DNA of 64,000 nucleotides, taken from NCBI GenBank assembly GCA_024195265.1, contig JAJLRJ010000008.1, positions 6,015,488 to 6,079,487 on the forward strand, in the 5' to 3' direction. The translations under genes and the position numbers were made by a program. Below the pieces are notes generated by a model that searched no databases, was not told the DNA's origin, and worked only from the letters and a program-made list of their open reading frames with translations. Below, in pieces: positions 22,024-32,587 of the stretch; position 1 is the first letter of the stretch, and each line of letters starts with the position of its first letter. The DNA is from Dendrophyllia cribrosa (taxonomy: Eukaryota > Cnidaria > Anthozoa > Scleractinia > Dendrophylliidae).

Positions 22024-22500
22024 TCCCCTGGGGGCGGTACTCTTGTGTATAAGATATATGGGTATGTGCCACTGTGAAGGGTATGGTTTCAAGCAGTTTA
22101 GTCTGGGATAGCTTATAGAAATCACAGAGTTTTGGTCTTGAACAGGAGTATCATTTGGCAGGGAAACTGGTCATGAAGAATTTAGTCTTAGAGCAGGAAT
22201 TGAAACTAGGAACAGAAATATGCTATAGCCTTCCCTGAACCGAAATAGAAGCATTGCGGCAATATTGTTGTTGACAGATAGTTTGGCATCAAAAACATTT
22301 AAACCCGTTATAATGAAACAGTTCTAAAAATAGCAAGTCTGGGATAGGGTAGGGATTTTTGGTGTCTAGTGAGTCTAGTATAGGATTTAGTTTTAAATCA
22401 GCTGAACATGGTCTGGTATAGAGTAAGAATTTCAGAGTCCCAACAGCACACCCCCACCCAAAAATATACAGAGTACCTCCCCCCCCCCCCCCCAACCCGG
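22024..22500 (+). mobile_element. Family B element, copy 2
   Basis: Starts GGGGGCGGTACTCTTGTG and ends AGAGTACCTCCCCCC with a long C-run. It is diverged from the other copies inside but shares GTCTGGGATAGG and CAGAGTCCCAACAGCACACC. Confidence 0.85.
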
Positions 22501-22716
22501 ATGGTATGTGACATTTTAGGCTATTGCTATTGGCCTGTTTGACAATCTGCTATAGGTGACATTTAGGCCATTACTATTGTGGACTGTTTGACAATCTGCT
22601 TGGTATGTAATATTTTTGACCATTGCTATTGGCCTATTTGACAATCTACTATAGGTGGCATTTAGGCCATTACTATTGACTGGACTGTTTGACAATCTGC
22701 TATAGGTGCATTTAAG

Positions 22717-23144
22717 CCCGGGGAGGGGGGGGGGGTACTCCCATATATTAGCTATATAGGCATGTGCCGTTGCGAAGGGTATGGTTTTCAGGCAGTTTAG
22801 TCTGAGATAGGGTATAGTAATCAGAGATTTTTGGTCTAGAATAGGGTATCATTTTCCTCGAAACTGATCAGTTGCGTGAAGAATTTAGTCTAGACGAGGT
22901 TTACTGGCAAATGACATTAAAAAAAAAAAATCGGTACGGCGGGCAGTACAGCATTTTTACTGACCCCTGGCATCTTAGACTGTGATAATGAACGAGTTTC
23001 TGGAAAATAGCGAGTCTGGAATAGGTCTAGGTAGGGTAGGAGTTTTCGGTGTTTAGTCTAGAATAGGGTTGCAAAATGCAGCTAAAATGGTGTACTAGTA
23101 TAGGTTAAGGGTCTCAGAGTCCCCCCCCCCCCCCCCCTTCCCGG
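22717..23144 (+). mobile_element. Family B element, copy 3
   Basis: Closely similar to copy 1 at 8118 (ACTGGCAAATG, GGTACGGCGGGCAGTAC, GACCCCTG, AACGAGTTTCTGGAA). The right end has lost the CAGCGGCACACC block and goes straight into a C-run. Confidence 0.88.
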
Positions 23145-23189
23145 GCATTTAGGCCATTACTATTGACTGGACTGTTTGATAATCTGCTA

Positions 23190-23745
23190 ATTTCGTATGG
23201 AGGGCTGTTCCAAAGTTTAATTGTGCTATTCGGTGCACGATTTACCACCATCGTTTATATAATTGAACTTTGGACACAACTGAGATATCGCGCCGACCAT
23301 GACGGGTCTGTCTTCCGTGAATTGAGTTGTTTGTCTTAAACAGTTCGCTGATATAAGCAGGGGAATTTTCGTGAAGACTCTTGTAGATTTATACGGCTCA
23401 TTATTTTAACTTCGTCGTAAAATAGGATCCACCCTAAATTACTTAAATTGTCGGTTGTCCTAGATAAACTGTCAGTTCCAAGATTAACACAAGTAGCTCA
23501 AATATTTTGAGGACCTGGACAAATATTTTGTCCAGGTCCTCAGTGCATGGAACAGCAGCTCCACACTGAACTCCCCCACATTATATTATCACTGGCTTGA
23601 TGACTGCATTGTAAAAACGTTTTCTTTCATTTATTAAATTTGGTAAACAAGCTCGCAGTCTTTTAAGGAGACCAATTTCCTGGGAGAGTTTCTTGCAAAG
23701 TTTCCCTATGGGACGCTTGCTTTGTTTGGGACAAAATGCATAGAT
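23190..23745 (-). pseudogene. Decayed LINE reverse transcriptase, C-terminal third
   Basis: Reading the minus strand from 23745 down, one frame gives LCKKLSQEIGLLKRLRACLP and RKRFYNAVIKPVI. Shifted frames then give GSSVWSCCSM, LGWILFYDEVKIM and TIKLWNSPPYEI, all in the order found in the thumb/C-terminal region of CR1/Rex/Jockey-type RTs. Several frameshifts and stops separate the blocks, so it is dead. The first part lies in a 167-residue open frame that extends upstream through low-complexity hydrophobic sequence with no RT similarity. Confidence 0.85.
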
Positions 23746-24229
23746 ATAGAACCCCAAGACCACAGCCTCAGTCATACCAAGGGTAAGACACACAAAACCA
23801 AAGCCCACTAGACTGACTCCACCGAGAAAATAGAACCATAGCACCAATGAACGATGGAGATGAGGAAACAGAGCTTGGATAGACAAGAAGACTAGGAAGT
23901 GGAGAGCTATATAATGCATGGAAGAAAAAGGGAAAGAATGGGATGTAAGCGCAACTACAGGCCCCCAAGTGAAGAAGAAATGTAGAAACGCAAGAAGATG
24001 AATTGAAGAAGGAGTTAAAAAGCGCCAAAGCATTTTGATTAAAAACAAACAAAACAAAAAACAAAACAAACCAAACCAAACCAAAACATAAACAAACTAA
24101 AATTCTTGGTCACTAATAATTTTCAATTCATATAAGCTTACATGTACTTTACATAGATTGATAATATGAAAATATATTTATCTGCTCAGAAGGTCTGTCA
24201 TTCTCGTCAGGGGCACAGTGAACAGACCC

Positions 24230-24755
24230 GGTAGAGAGATTAATTTCAGCAAAAACCTCCCGAAATAATAAATATGGGGGCGAGAGACAGGTAAACTGCC
24301 GAAAAGACTCAATGTTGTTTTTCTTTCCGCGCTTGGCTATTTAGTGAATGAAAATTACTATTATTTATGGATGGCTGAGCAGTTTTTAGTCTTCAGCCAA
24401 TATAGTTAGCATCTGCAATCGAAAACATGGCTCGTAGTTTCTGTTTGATCGCTCGTGTCTGCAGTTTTTCGCCCACAGAATCACGGCATCAGTCAAAGGA
24501 GAGAGCTCAAATCGCCTTCAATGCCTGGACACTCTGAGGTAAAAGACTAGTCTTACCGAATAAACAAACTGCATAGATTGATAACAGTCAGCTCAGGCAC
24601 GTAGGGCCAGCTGTGGTACCACGGTTTGAAACGTGCGGTAGAGAGTCTACCGAATAATTTGGCAAATAAGTCGTAAATTTCATCGAAAGTTTACCTGTCT
24701 CTCGCTCGCATATTTATTATTTCGGGAGGTATTTGCTGAAATTAATCTCTCTACC
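24230..24755. mobile_element. TIR element R with about 65-bp inverted repeats
   Basis: Left GGTAGAGAGATTAATTTCAG ... CGAGAGACAGGTAAACT; right AGTTTACCTGTCTCTCG ... CTGAAATTAATCTCTCTACC. 526 bp, no coding capacity. The terminal repeats are over 90 percent identical by eye, so it is fairly young. No clean target duplication is seen. Confidence 0.88.
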
Positions 24756-24836
24756 GTATCCGCTGACCAATTACCAAGATTGACTCGATTTTTGGAGGCG
24801 TTAAGCATCATAAGGTTTTGGTCAGTCATTTTACAC

Positions 24837-25241
24837 AGTAAACCATTCTCACTGCCAAAACAGCCACTAACTGCCCACGCGGAATTAAGATATGGGAGCC
24901 CAAAATTTAGCTTAGGTAGAGGGTAGCAAGACAGTGAGAAAGGGAAGCAAACGTCGCCGAAGGGGAGGCGGGAGGGTAAAATATCCTACACTGCGAAACA
25001 GACCGCGTAACTTGGCGAAAGAGGCAGAAAGAACAGAATAAATTACTTAAATAGGCAAGCGAGATCCCTGGGAGGCTACCGGGTAATTAGTTCTATTCAC
25101 AGAAGGCGTCTGGAGTCGGAGAAAACTCCGCGCGGGCAGCATCGCGGGAATTTTAGCAGTGAGAATAGTAAACCATTCTCACTGCCAAAACAGCCACTAA
25201 CTGCCCACGCGGAATTAAGATATGGGAGCCCAAAATTTAGC
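24837..25241. repeat. Repeated and inverted terminus (family J)
   Basis: A 74-bp block beginning TAAACCATTCTCACTGCC and ending CCCAAAATTTAGC occurs at 24838 and again at 25168. The intervening DNA ends with GCAGTGAGAATAG, the inverse of the block start. This fits one MITE (about 24838-25167) followed by a second left end. Confidence 0.7.
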
Positions 25242-25703
25242 AAAGACCTTCAGTCGAAAAACAGCAGACGAAACACCACAGAAAAGTCCATACAAGCGAC
25301 TTTAATGAACACCCCTCCAAAACTCAGAAACACCCAAGCAAGGGAGTCAGAGAAAATCCGTAATCATCTAACTAAATCCTGGGGAAGGGTACACATTACA
25401 GAAGGGCAGTGGTCCGGCCCAGCTAACGGGATTTCTCTACCAATCGCACTATTGCATAGGTCGAGGATGGGATTTAACCCGCTAAGAGCCAAAGTAAACG
25501 GGGCAGGGGAACAAACCTGAGGTAAAAACAAAGAAAAAACTGGCAAAAGGAAAAGAGGGGGGAACCCCAAACCGGGAGGGAAAATTACCCGCCAGCCAAG
25601 CCGGACCAGGAACCCGTCCTAAGACAGGTTATAGGGCGTGATTAAGATTACCCTTCTGGTCGCGGCAAGGAGGAGGGTGAGGGGACGGAGGTAGCACCCA
25701 GGG
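25242..25703. other. 5' flank of the PHD/FLYWCH gene
   Basis: Purine-rich sequence with no recognised gene. GGTATATAAAGGTAAGC at about 25724-25740 combines a TATA-like string with a strong splice-donor match, just after the first possible ATG at 25704. Confidence 0.4.
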
Positions 25704-26976
25704 ATGGGAAACGTGGACCCGGGGTATATAAAGGTAAGCAAAACACAAGAGCAAACTTTCTCGCTCGACGCACGAGCAAGCTTCCCTCGCTCGACACACG
25801 AGCGCAATTTTTCCGCTCGACCCACGAGCCAACTTGTCTCGCTCGACACACGAGCAAACTCTTCTCGCTCGACACACGAGCAAACTTTCCTCGCTCGACA
25901 CACGAGCAAACTCTTATCGCTCGACACACGAGCAAACTTTTCCAGCTCGACACACGAGCAAACTTTTCCCGCTCGACACACGAGCAAACTTTTCTCGCTC
26001 GACACACGAGCAAACTTTTCTCGCTCGACACACGAGCAAACTCTTATCGCTCGACACACGAGCAAATTTTTCCAGCTCGACACACGAGCAAACTATTCCC
26101 GCTCGACACACGAGCAAACTTTTCCCGCTCGACACACGAGCAAACTTTTCTCGCTCGACACACGAGCAAACTTTTACAGCTCGACACACGAACTCCAGTG
26201 CGATGGGTGCCAGCTGTGGTGCCATAGGACCTGCAATACCGGTATTTCTCGCGAACAGTACCGAGCTGCCGTGCAAACAGGAGAAGGAATCGATTGGACC
26301 TGCGACAACTGTAATGAACCAACCCGCCTCCCGCCGCCAACGTTCCACAGCACCTTTTTAGAGTCTCCGCAGCATACCACTACCAACTTGCCAGATATGT
26401 CAACGATATACGATCCTCCATCTCCAATTGAACAGTCCTCCATGTTAGAGTCACCTCCTTCTCCACCTCCCTGTTCCCTCGAAGAGTCATCCATCCTTGA
26501 GCCGCAGCCTGGACCAGCAGACAACAGCAGCTTCCAGTTGACCTTTGAGATTGTACAAGACTCCACCAAACGCGGAAGGAACAAGTTGACCGACAACCGT
26601 GGCTACTCGTACAACGTAAAGCGGCACCGTGGCAATACAACAGACTGGCAATGCACTGTCCGACCTAAGGTGATTATTTTTCTTAATTAAGCTGCATTTT
26701 ATGTAGAACCGAATTACCGTAGAACCGAAGGTGACCATCCCAATTAGTTAATTTATCCATTTAAAAAAGTACCCGAGGTGGTGAGAGGAAAGTTAAAATA
26801 AAGATTATTGATTTGTCGTTTACGATGTAACTTTTTATTTTTCTTAGAACGATCCATGCAAGGCAACCGTGATCCAGAGGTCCAACGGCGAATTTCAACT
26901 GGGTATCTACCACAATTCTATTATTTTCACCACCACCACAATTCTATTATTTTCACCACCACCACCACCGTGGTGA
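25704..26976 (+). CDS. PHD-type zinc finger plus FLYWCH zinc finger protein, probably transposon-derived
   Basis: Two exons are supported: one ending at 26669 (AAG|GTGATT) and one from 26848 (TTTTTCTTAG|AACGATCC). The first is open from ATG 25704. Residues 18-164 are the translation of a 26-bp minisatellite and are probably not original protein; an alternative is an intron from GTAAGC (25734) to the acceptor CTTTTACAG at about 26178. Residues 166-203 form half of a PHD-like finger (C-x2-C-x3-CH-x2-C ... W-T-C-x2-C). After a Pro/Ser-rich linker comes FLYWCH (GYSYN, WQC at 315-317, then in exon 2 NDPCKATVIQRSNGEFQLGI). A PHD finger followed by FLYWCH and a MULE transposase is a known transposon layout (family knowledge); here no transposase follows. 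The terminal HxH of FLYWCH is destroyed by a 26-bp duplication (26911/26937) that shifts the frame, and the frame stops at 26974-26976. Probably a decaying transposon gene. Confidence 0.72.
25752..26197. repeat. 26-bp minisatellite, about 17 copies, open in all six frames
   Basis: The unit is CTCGACACACGAGCAAACTT plus TTCTCG. The central CTCG..CGAG gives each unit a small palindrome. As 26 is not a multiple of 3, successive units are read in rotating frames (SLDTRANF, RSTHEQTF, ARHTSKLF), and no stop arises in either strand. Confidence 0.96.
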
Positions 26977-27144
26977 TGGCTGGGAAACTGAAAATCGATA
27001 TAGAGGCTAGCGATGAAGCGGCAATGAGAATGTTGCGGTAGAAACGAATAAGTGGTTTCTTTTACACTGTGCAATTTTATTGCTTCTAAACTTGAATGTT
27101 TCGGAAACCTCTAATTAGTTTATTCAGCTATAATATCAACCACA

Positions 27145-27202
27145 GCTTTGATGGTCTAGCGTTGTGGCCGCAGTAACTCAGGTTCGAGTCCTGGTCAAGG
27201 CA
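27145..27202 (+). repeat. Truncated tRNA-like sequence, probably SINE-derived
   Basis: Acceptor-like arms GCTTTGA / TCAAGGC can pair over 7 bp (one wobble) and a good T-arm/B box (CAGGTTCGAGTCCTG) is present. Only 58 bases lie between, so a normal D-arm plus anticodon arm does not fit. TGATGGTCTAGCG resembles the start of tRNA-Glu. Not a functional tRNA by this reading. Confidence 0.45.
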
Positions 27203-27339
27203 TATTGTTTTGATCTATGTCTGTAAAGGATATCTGTGTCAGTTGCGTTTTGTTTTGAAGTGAGTTGGAATAGAGCGGGCAAGTTTGGGCCGGTCTATTG
27301 TTCCTATTGTTTCAGAATAACACAAAAAGAATAGGTAGT

Positions 27340-27600
27340 TGACGTCATGAAAAGGCATTCCCTTTATTAATATGCAGGAAGGCATATTGTGACGTCATTG
27401 ACTAGGCACTTACTAGGCACCTAATCCAAATTAGTTTGCGGGAAATCCAAATTAGTATGTGGGAAGGCATATTGTGACGTCATTGACTAGGCACCTAATC
27501 CACCTAATCCATAGGCACCTAATCCAAATTAGTATGCGGGAAGGCATATTGTGACGTCATCGACTAGGCACCTAATCCACCTATTCCACAGTACCTATTC
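27340..27600. repeat. Tandem repeat carrying four palindromic CRE motifs
   Basis: TGACGTCA occurs at 27340, 27390, 27475 and 27552, the last three within repeated AAGGCATATTGTGACGTCAT blocks followed by TAGGCACCTAATCC units. TGACGTCA is the CREB/ATF site (established). Whether it is bound here is unknown. Confidence 0.85.
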
Positions 27601-27639
27601 CACCTATTCCGTAACGAGGCTTATCTTTGACCCTAACCT

Positions 27640-28640
27640 ACTACTAAGATCAGACAGGATCTGGTCAAGTAGGCGTATAAGAGCACTCTGTTGAACAACT
27701 TTTGCGAAAGCCTGACTGCAATATATACAGTAAGTTGTTGTTTATCAGATGTTCATAAAGTGCCTCATAAATATGTCTTAGGGAGTGCGGGAAGGACAGA
27801 GATTGGGCGTTTACTTTTGCTGTCTTCCACTTTCAGGGGATGGGAAAGTGCAGGGATAAGACGGGCAATCGAGGCAGAGATAGCTGGAGCAGCGATTTTC
27901 AACACTCTAGGACTGAGTCCGTCAGCACCTGTTCCTTTGTTAAGCGGCATGGTCTGTAGTAGTTTAAGCACCTTGGTAGATGAAATTGGTGGAAGTTTAA
28001 AATTTCTCTCATACGCTAGCTTTAACGACCTTTAGGGCCGATTGGAGCAGACCATGAATACAGAAAGTTGACTTGACAGATGCAAGCAATTGCTGCGGTT
28101 AAACAGTTCGGAAATGTGAATTGCATCAGTAAACATTTCCCCATTTTCATCTAGTTGGCAAACACTGCGGTTTTCTGTTCGTGATGCCGCTGAGAGATCT
28201 TTAATAAGTGACCACAGTTTCTTCGGGTTGTTACGATTTTCATCAGTCACCTCCGTCTTGAAAACGTTTTTCTTTGCGCTACGAATTTGCTGTGAGACTT
28301 GTTTTGAGCCGCTCTGAAGACAGTCCAGTTACAAGGGCCATTTGAAGCACGTGCTCTTTTAAGAGGTGTCTCTGTTTTGAATCTTCTTGTTTAGGTCGTT
28401 TGTAAACCATTTCAGTTGACTTGCTCGTTTCACCCGACCCGTTTTGTCGTTACCGGAGTGTGCTTGTCAAGAATGCTATTGAAAATTCCGTACCAGTAAT
28501 CAACAATGTCATCAGTTTCGTCAAATACGAACGCTGCTTCCCAAGAGGCTTCATCAAGGTCTTTAACAAACTTCTTATTGTCATTGCCACCCAAAACATA
28601 CCCCAGCATCTCTCCCCTCCCCCGGGCATTGCTTTTGGCC
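27640..28640 (-). pseudogene. Decayed LINE: EN-RT linker and RT N-terminal part
   Basis: On the minus strand in order: KDLDEASWEAAFVFDETDDI and VDYWYGIFNSILDKHTPV (about 28580-28440; the endonuclease-RT linker), NPKKLWSLIKDLSAA (28230), LLQTMPLNKGTGADGLSPRV (27960-27900; the RT start, KxTGxDGLS) and RPISVLPAL (27800). Several stops and frameshifts break it, including loss of the segment between fingers and palm. Same general clade (CR1/Rex-like) as the fragment at 23.2-23.7 kb, but a different part of the protein. Upstream it runs into the 55-bp minisatellite at about 28625. Confidence 0.87.
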
Positions 28641-29218
28641 TGTTTTGACAATCTGCTATAGGTGGCTTTTAACCCACTACTATTGTTGACTGTCTGACAA
28701 TCTGCAATATGGTATGTAATATTGGAATTGGAAAACAAACTGAAACTTGGGAGGTGAACAGGTGAAAATAATTATTATTATTACAGGGAAACCCAACGAC
28801 GAATGTTTTGGAAAACGCTTTGAATGGCGTTGTTCTGTTTTTCCATATAATTTCAGTGTTTTTAAAGGAACTGAAGCTAACACAGTTTCCGAGCTTTTCG
28901 GTTTTTCTAGCTGAATATTTCAGCGGTAAAAAGTTTTCGCCGGGGAAGGAAATTTGGTCAATTTGCTAGCTGCTTTCAATCCAAAAATCCGTAGCTGACC
29001 TTATTTCGAAGCGAAAATGTTGCTCCGAAAACAAAAGACGTTAAATTTTCCAAAGTTATGAAAGTTTGAGGCGACATTTTACTTCAGAAACCCAGTCTAG
29101 TTTTAAATCGAATTTTTTACGAATTTTTAAGATGCCCTGCCAATATTTTTACGTGATTGAATTTTGCAAAGGGATACCCTCTTTCAATGCATTTCATTCA
29201 GTTGTTTCCATATACCAA

Positions 29219-30325
29219 TCAACTCTGTGACGTTCGGATAGGATATCCAGCCGCCAGACAGGTTGCCTTTGCCTCGTTCTTCTTCTGCTGTTTTGTAAAG
29301 AATTCCTCATTTATCCAAGGATGTCCAGCGTCATTTCTTTTGTGTTTTATTGATGTTATTACTGTTGAATATTTGTCTTTCCAGTTCAGTATTTTCTTAA
29401 GCTCGGCCAACTTATTTTCAGCCGAGGATTTTTCCTCATTTTCCAATACCTTGATATCTTTCTCAATGTCATCAACTTGGTAACTCCTTTCTTCATCATG
29501 ATATGTTGGTAGAACCTTTTTGTACATCAAAGACAGTATTTGGAAGCACATTTGGCCCAAAATGAAAAGAGGTTTCTTATCGTTTGACTTCAACTGTATC
29601 AACTGTTTATTTTCGTCTCTAACCTTTTGAAGATCGCATTCAAGTTTCCCGATTTTCTTTTCAAGATTCCTGTAATTTGTCTGAAACTTCTCCTTCATGC
29701 CATTTATTTTAACTGTCAAATGATCCACATTCTCCTCCAAATCTAAATTTTTTCCCTCTTGCTTGGCGACTTCCGTTTGCAAATCGGCGTGTTTTTTTTC
29801 TAGATCTTCGTGTTTTCTTCCTAGATCTTCGTGTTTTCTTCCTAGATCTTCGTGTTTTCTTCCTAGATCTTCGTGTTTTCTTTCTAGTGATCTTAATTGC
29901 GCATTCAGGTCTTTCTTGTCAGATTTTAATTTCTTTATTTGTTCATTCAAATCCTTTATTTCTTCCTTCAAATGCTTTATTTCTTCCTCAAAAACCAAAT
30001 TCTTTCGCTCCAAGTTTCCTTTTGCCTCTCTTAACTCGGCGACATCTGCGAGCTGGCTTTCTTGAGATCGCGCCTCCAAGATTATCTTCTCTTCTTCTAG
30101 TTGCTTGATTTGTGCCTTGAGTACTTCCATTTCTTTGTCCTTAGACTGGACAGTGACATATAATTCTGAAATCTTTTCATCGTTCTCTTGGATGACAATC
30201 TTGAGATGACCGATTTGATCTAAATTGAGGCTAGTTACCCTAGGGCCTTGAATTCCATCATCGCTCCCTTTTGCCTCGATGTGATTTTTCTCATCTTGAT
30301 TAAATTTATCGTCAGATCGATTCAT
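29219..30325 (-). CDS. Coiled-coil protein with a possible HEPN-like C-terminal domain
   Basis: A single intact 368-codon frame starting at ATG 30325-30323. Residues about 35-250 are a long coiled coil (LKxxIKxLxEEI-type heptads). Residues 149-183 are exact heptad repeats of RKHEDLG encoded by near-identical 21-bp units, a recent DNA-level expansion that kept the heptad phase. The C-terminal 115 residues are globular: LFILGQMCFQILSLMYKKVL, then LNWKDKYSTVITSIKHKRND ending RNDAGHP. R330 and H335 give the R-x4-H pattern of HEPN domains; this assignment is an inference from pattern only. It has no signal peptide or membrane segment, so is probably cytoplasmic or nuclear. It looks intronless, so it could be a retrocopy. 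No orthologue is recognised. Its neighbours are dead LINE sequence and MITEs. Confidence 0.75.
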   Translation of the reverse strand: MNRSDDKFNQDEKNHIEAKGSDDGIQGPRVTSLNLDQIGHLKIVIQENDEKISELYVTVQSKDKEMEVLKAQIKQLEEEKIILEARSQESQLADVAELREAKGNLERKNLVFEEEIKHLKEEIKDLNEQIKKLKSDKKDLNAQLRSLERKHEDLGRKHEDLGRKHEDLGRKHEDLEKKHADLQTEVAKQEGKNLDLEENVDHLTVKINGMKEKFQTNYRNLEKKIGKLECDLQKVRDENKQLIQLKSNDKKPLFILGQMCFQILSLMYKKVLPTYHDEERSYQVDDIEKDIKVLENEEKSSAENKLAELKKILNWKDKYSTVITSIKHKRNDAGHPWINEEFFTKQQKKNEAKATCLAAGYPIRTSQS

Positions 30326-31130
30326 TTTGATGTTCTTTAATACTCTCTTACTCAGTTTAACCCGATTTGGTGCGGGACTAACGGGCGCTGCTTTATTGAA
30401 TTACCAGTCCGAAAGTGTGAGGCTTTTTCGATATTCTGATTGTTCTCGAGTAAATCTATTTTGAATTTGGACAATGGGAAATTTTCTATGCATGCACACA
30501 CTCAGCTGGAACGCCACGATATTTTACGAAATTGTAGAATATAGTAATTAGAATAGAAAAAGCTAGAATAGGTCAGAATATAGATAACTTTACATGGACA
30601 CGATAAAATTCATTCAGCCATTACAATCCATAGAAAATTAATTAACTAAATCATAGAGCAAAAGGAAATAAATGAAAATAATAAAGCTTTCGTAAAAGTC
30701 TTACATACATTAATATTGATATCAATATTGGAGGTGCATCATTGTTGATAAACATGAACAAACATGGCTTGCCCAAGTTGCGGATAGTTATAAGAGAAAA
30801 GCTTTGTTTGCATATGTCCAGCAGCAGTATAACTAGCTTTTAAAATCTTCGGCCTTCGCTCGATTTCGCTAAACATTTCCTTCCCTAAACACTTTTCGTA
30901 TTATTTTGTTCTTTATTTGTCCATTGTGTGGGTGATATGAAGGGTATTATATTTGGACAAGAAAGGATGAACTATATATCTTGATTTGGACGGTTGGGTA
31001 CCCCAGCGGGTTACTCCGCAGTGACCGGCAGCTGCAATCTTTGGGTTTGCAATTCGCGATTTTATTTTTTTTTAGTTTAAAATTTTGTTTTAACAAAAAC
31101 ACCGAACAAAGAAGAAATTTAACAACAATT
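30326..31130. other. Upstream flank of the coiled-coil gene, nothing recognised
   Basis: AT-rich. A TTGATATCAATATTGG palindrome lies near 30715. No TATA box in a convincing position was found for the minus-strand gene. Confidence 0.4.
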
Positions 31131-31240
31131 GCTCTTTGTTAACTATGCTCAAACCCAAAATATACCTGCCAGAATCTCACAATCCAAAAAAATACTGGCA
31201 AAGGTATATTTTGAGTTCGAGCACTGAGTTAACAAAGAGC
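31131..31240. mobile_element. Short hairpin MITE
   Basis: Inverted arms GCTCTTTGTTAACTATGCTC ... AAAATATACCT and AGGTATATTTT ... GTTAACAAAGAGC, 110 bp overall. No coding potential. Confidence 0.8.
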
Positions 31241-31650
31241 CAGTGATGGTCATAAAATTTCATTGTCCGGTATTTTTGTTAGCGTTTGTTGGGCTTGATC
31301 TTGCACAACCACAACATAGATTTTGATCTTTGTTCGAGCAAATAATCAATTGAAATGTTTACCTTAGGTTAATCAGTCATAGCGTGTGATCGAAAAAAAC
31401 AAAAGATGTGCAGGGTTGCAGTACTTTCAACATCATTTGCCATTGAAGTCTGTGCAAGGTTTCAAAACCAGTCCCTCGACTAACTATGATTATTATCGTT
31501 TAAGCCAAAGTTTAATACCTTGGTATTTTTCACACATAATAAAGCCATGAGATTATTTGGTTTCGTTTTGTCCCAAAGGATTTTTTTTGGTCAGTAAATC
31601 GTGCCTTCATTCGCACCTCCCCGTCTCTTTTATACCCGCGGACCTACCAC

Positions 31651-31687
31651 CCCCCCCCCTTTTTTTTTTGGGGGGGGGGGGGGGGGT
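31651..31687. repeat. C-run, T-run, G-run tract
   Basis: Nine or more C, ten T and about 19 G follow each other directly (then TTGGGGG), a sequence able to fold as a hairpin with a T loop. It may also be an assembly weak point. Confidence 0.9.
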
Positions 31688-31746
31688 TGGGGGACATAAG
31701 TGGCTGATTGTCGGCGTTGTAGACAGGTAGCTGTTGTAGGGAAGTA

Positions 31747-32103
31747 TTACAGCCATGCTCCGTCACTCGTGACCAGTATTTTTGAAAATTGAATGGAGTT
31801 TTCAATATTACGCGTCGGTTTTGAAAATTCATTCCGAGATTCGGAATTCCCGTGAGAATTTTACCGTATTTTCGGAAACAGAGAGCAACAAAATATCATT
31901 TTGTTTGAAATGTTACATATCCTAACAATATTAGGTTTTTTTATGCGTGCAGCGAAGTTATTTTCCGTTAATTTGTGACTTTCAAAGTGTTTTCCACAGA
32001 GATCTTCAAGGTTTCATTCAAATCTCGGACGTTACAAAGAAATATTCAAATGTTCATTTCATTCTCTAGATTACTGGTCACGCGTGACGGAGCATGGCTG
32101 TAA
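31747..32103. mobile_element. TIR element S, 357 bp
   Basis: Inverted ends TTACAGCCATGCTCCGTCAC / CGTGACGGAGCATGGCTGTAA with GACCAGTA and its inverse inward. No coding capacity. Confidence 0.87.
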
Positions 32104-32587
32104 GGTTACCGTGTACCTTCGGGGGTGTCTCCAGTATAACAGCTCTAGCGTCCTAAGATTACGTTAACATACCTAAACCTAGATATCAAATTAAAGCTTA
32201 TAGAGCTGGCTATCTAAATATGGAAACCATTTGGTAATGAAATGAATTGTCGAATTTTTTACGACGTCTAAATTCGAACGTCCGAATCAGCTTTAAAACG
32301 CTATAACTCAAAGCGATTATTGTATTTTGCTAATTTGATTTGTTCTCGGGTTTCTGGACACGAAGCGCTAATTTCGGCGATTTCCCATATTCAATTGCAG
32401 TGAAAAATTGGAGTGATCGCACGGAAATGGCTCTTGACGAAAACGTTTTCGGAAATAAGAAATTCGCCGACACCTTTTTGTTGATTATATGTTAGCCTAG
32501 CTTCTGTCCAAATTTGAGGAAAATCAAACAAATTCGGCTCCTGACAAACATGAGTCAAACGTATATGCGGGAAACTAATAAGGGGAG

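Larger units (their letters stand above)
21940..23190. repeat. About 55-bp minisatellite split by two family B elements
   Basis: The repeating phrase TTTGACAATCTGCTATAGGT plus GGCATTTAGGCCATTACTATT appears at about 21955, 22520, 22580, 22640, 22690 and 23145, and again at 28625-28715. Family B copies at 22024 and 22717 interrupt it. Confidence 0.87.

Noticed and set aside
23768..24084. Hydrophobic 100-167-residue minus-strand frames as a membrane protein
   Set aside because: The upstream part is low-complexity (AAACAAAAC repeats) and the downstream part is LINE reverse transcriptase.
25752..26197. Regular 26-bp repeat as a CRISPR array
   Set aside because: There are no unique spacers; the repeats are directly contiguous and the genome is eukaryotic.
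25619..26361. Several long overlapping frames on both strands
   Set aside because: They arise because the 26-bp minisatellite has no stop in any frame; only the plus frame that leads into the zinc finger is kept.
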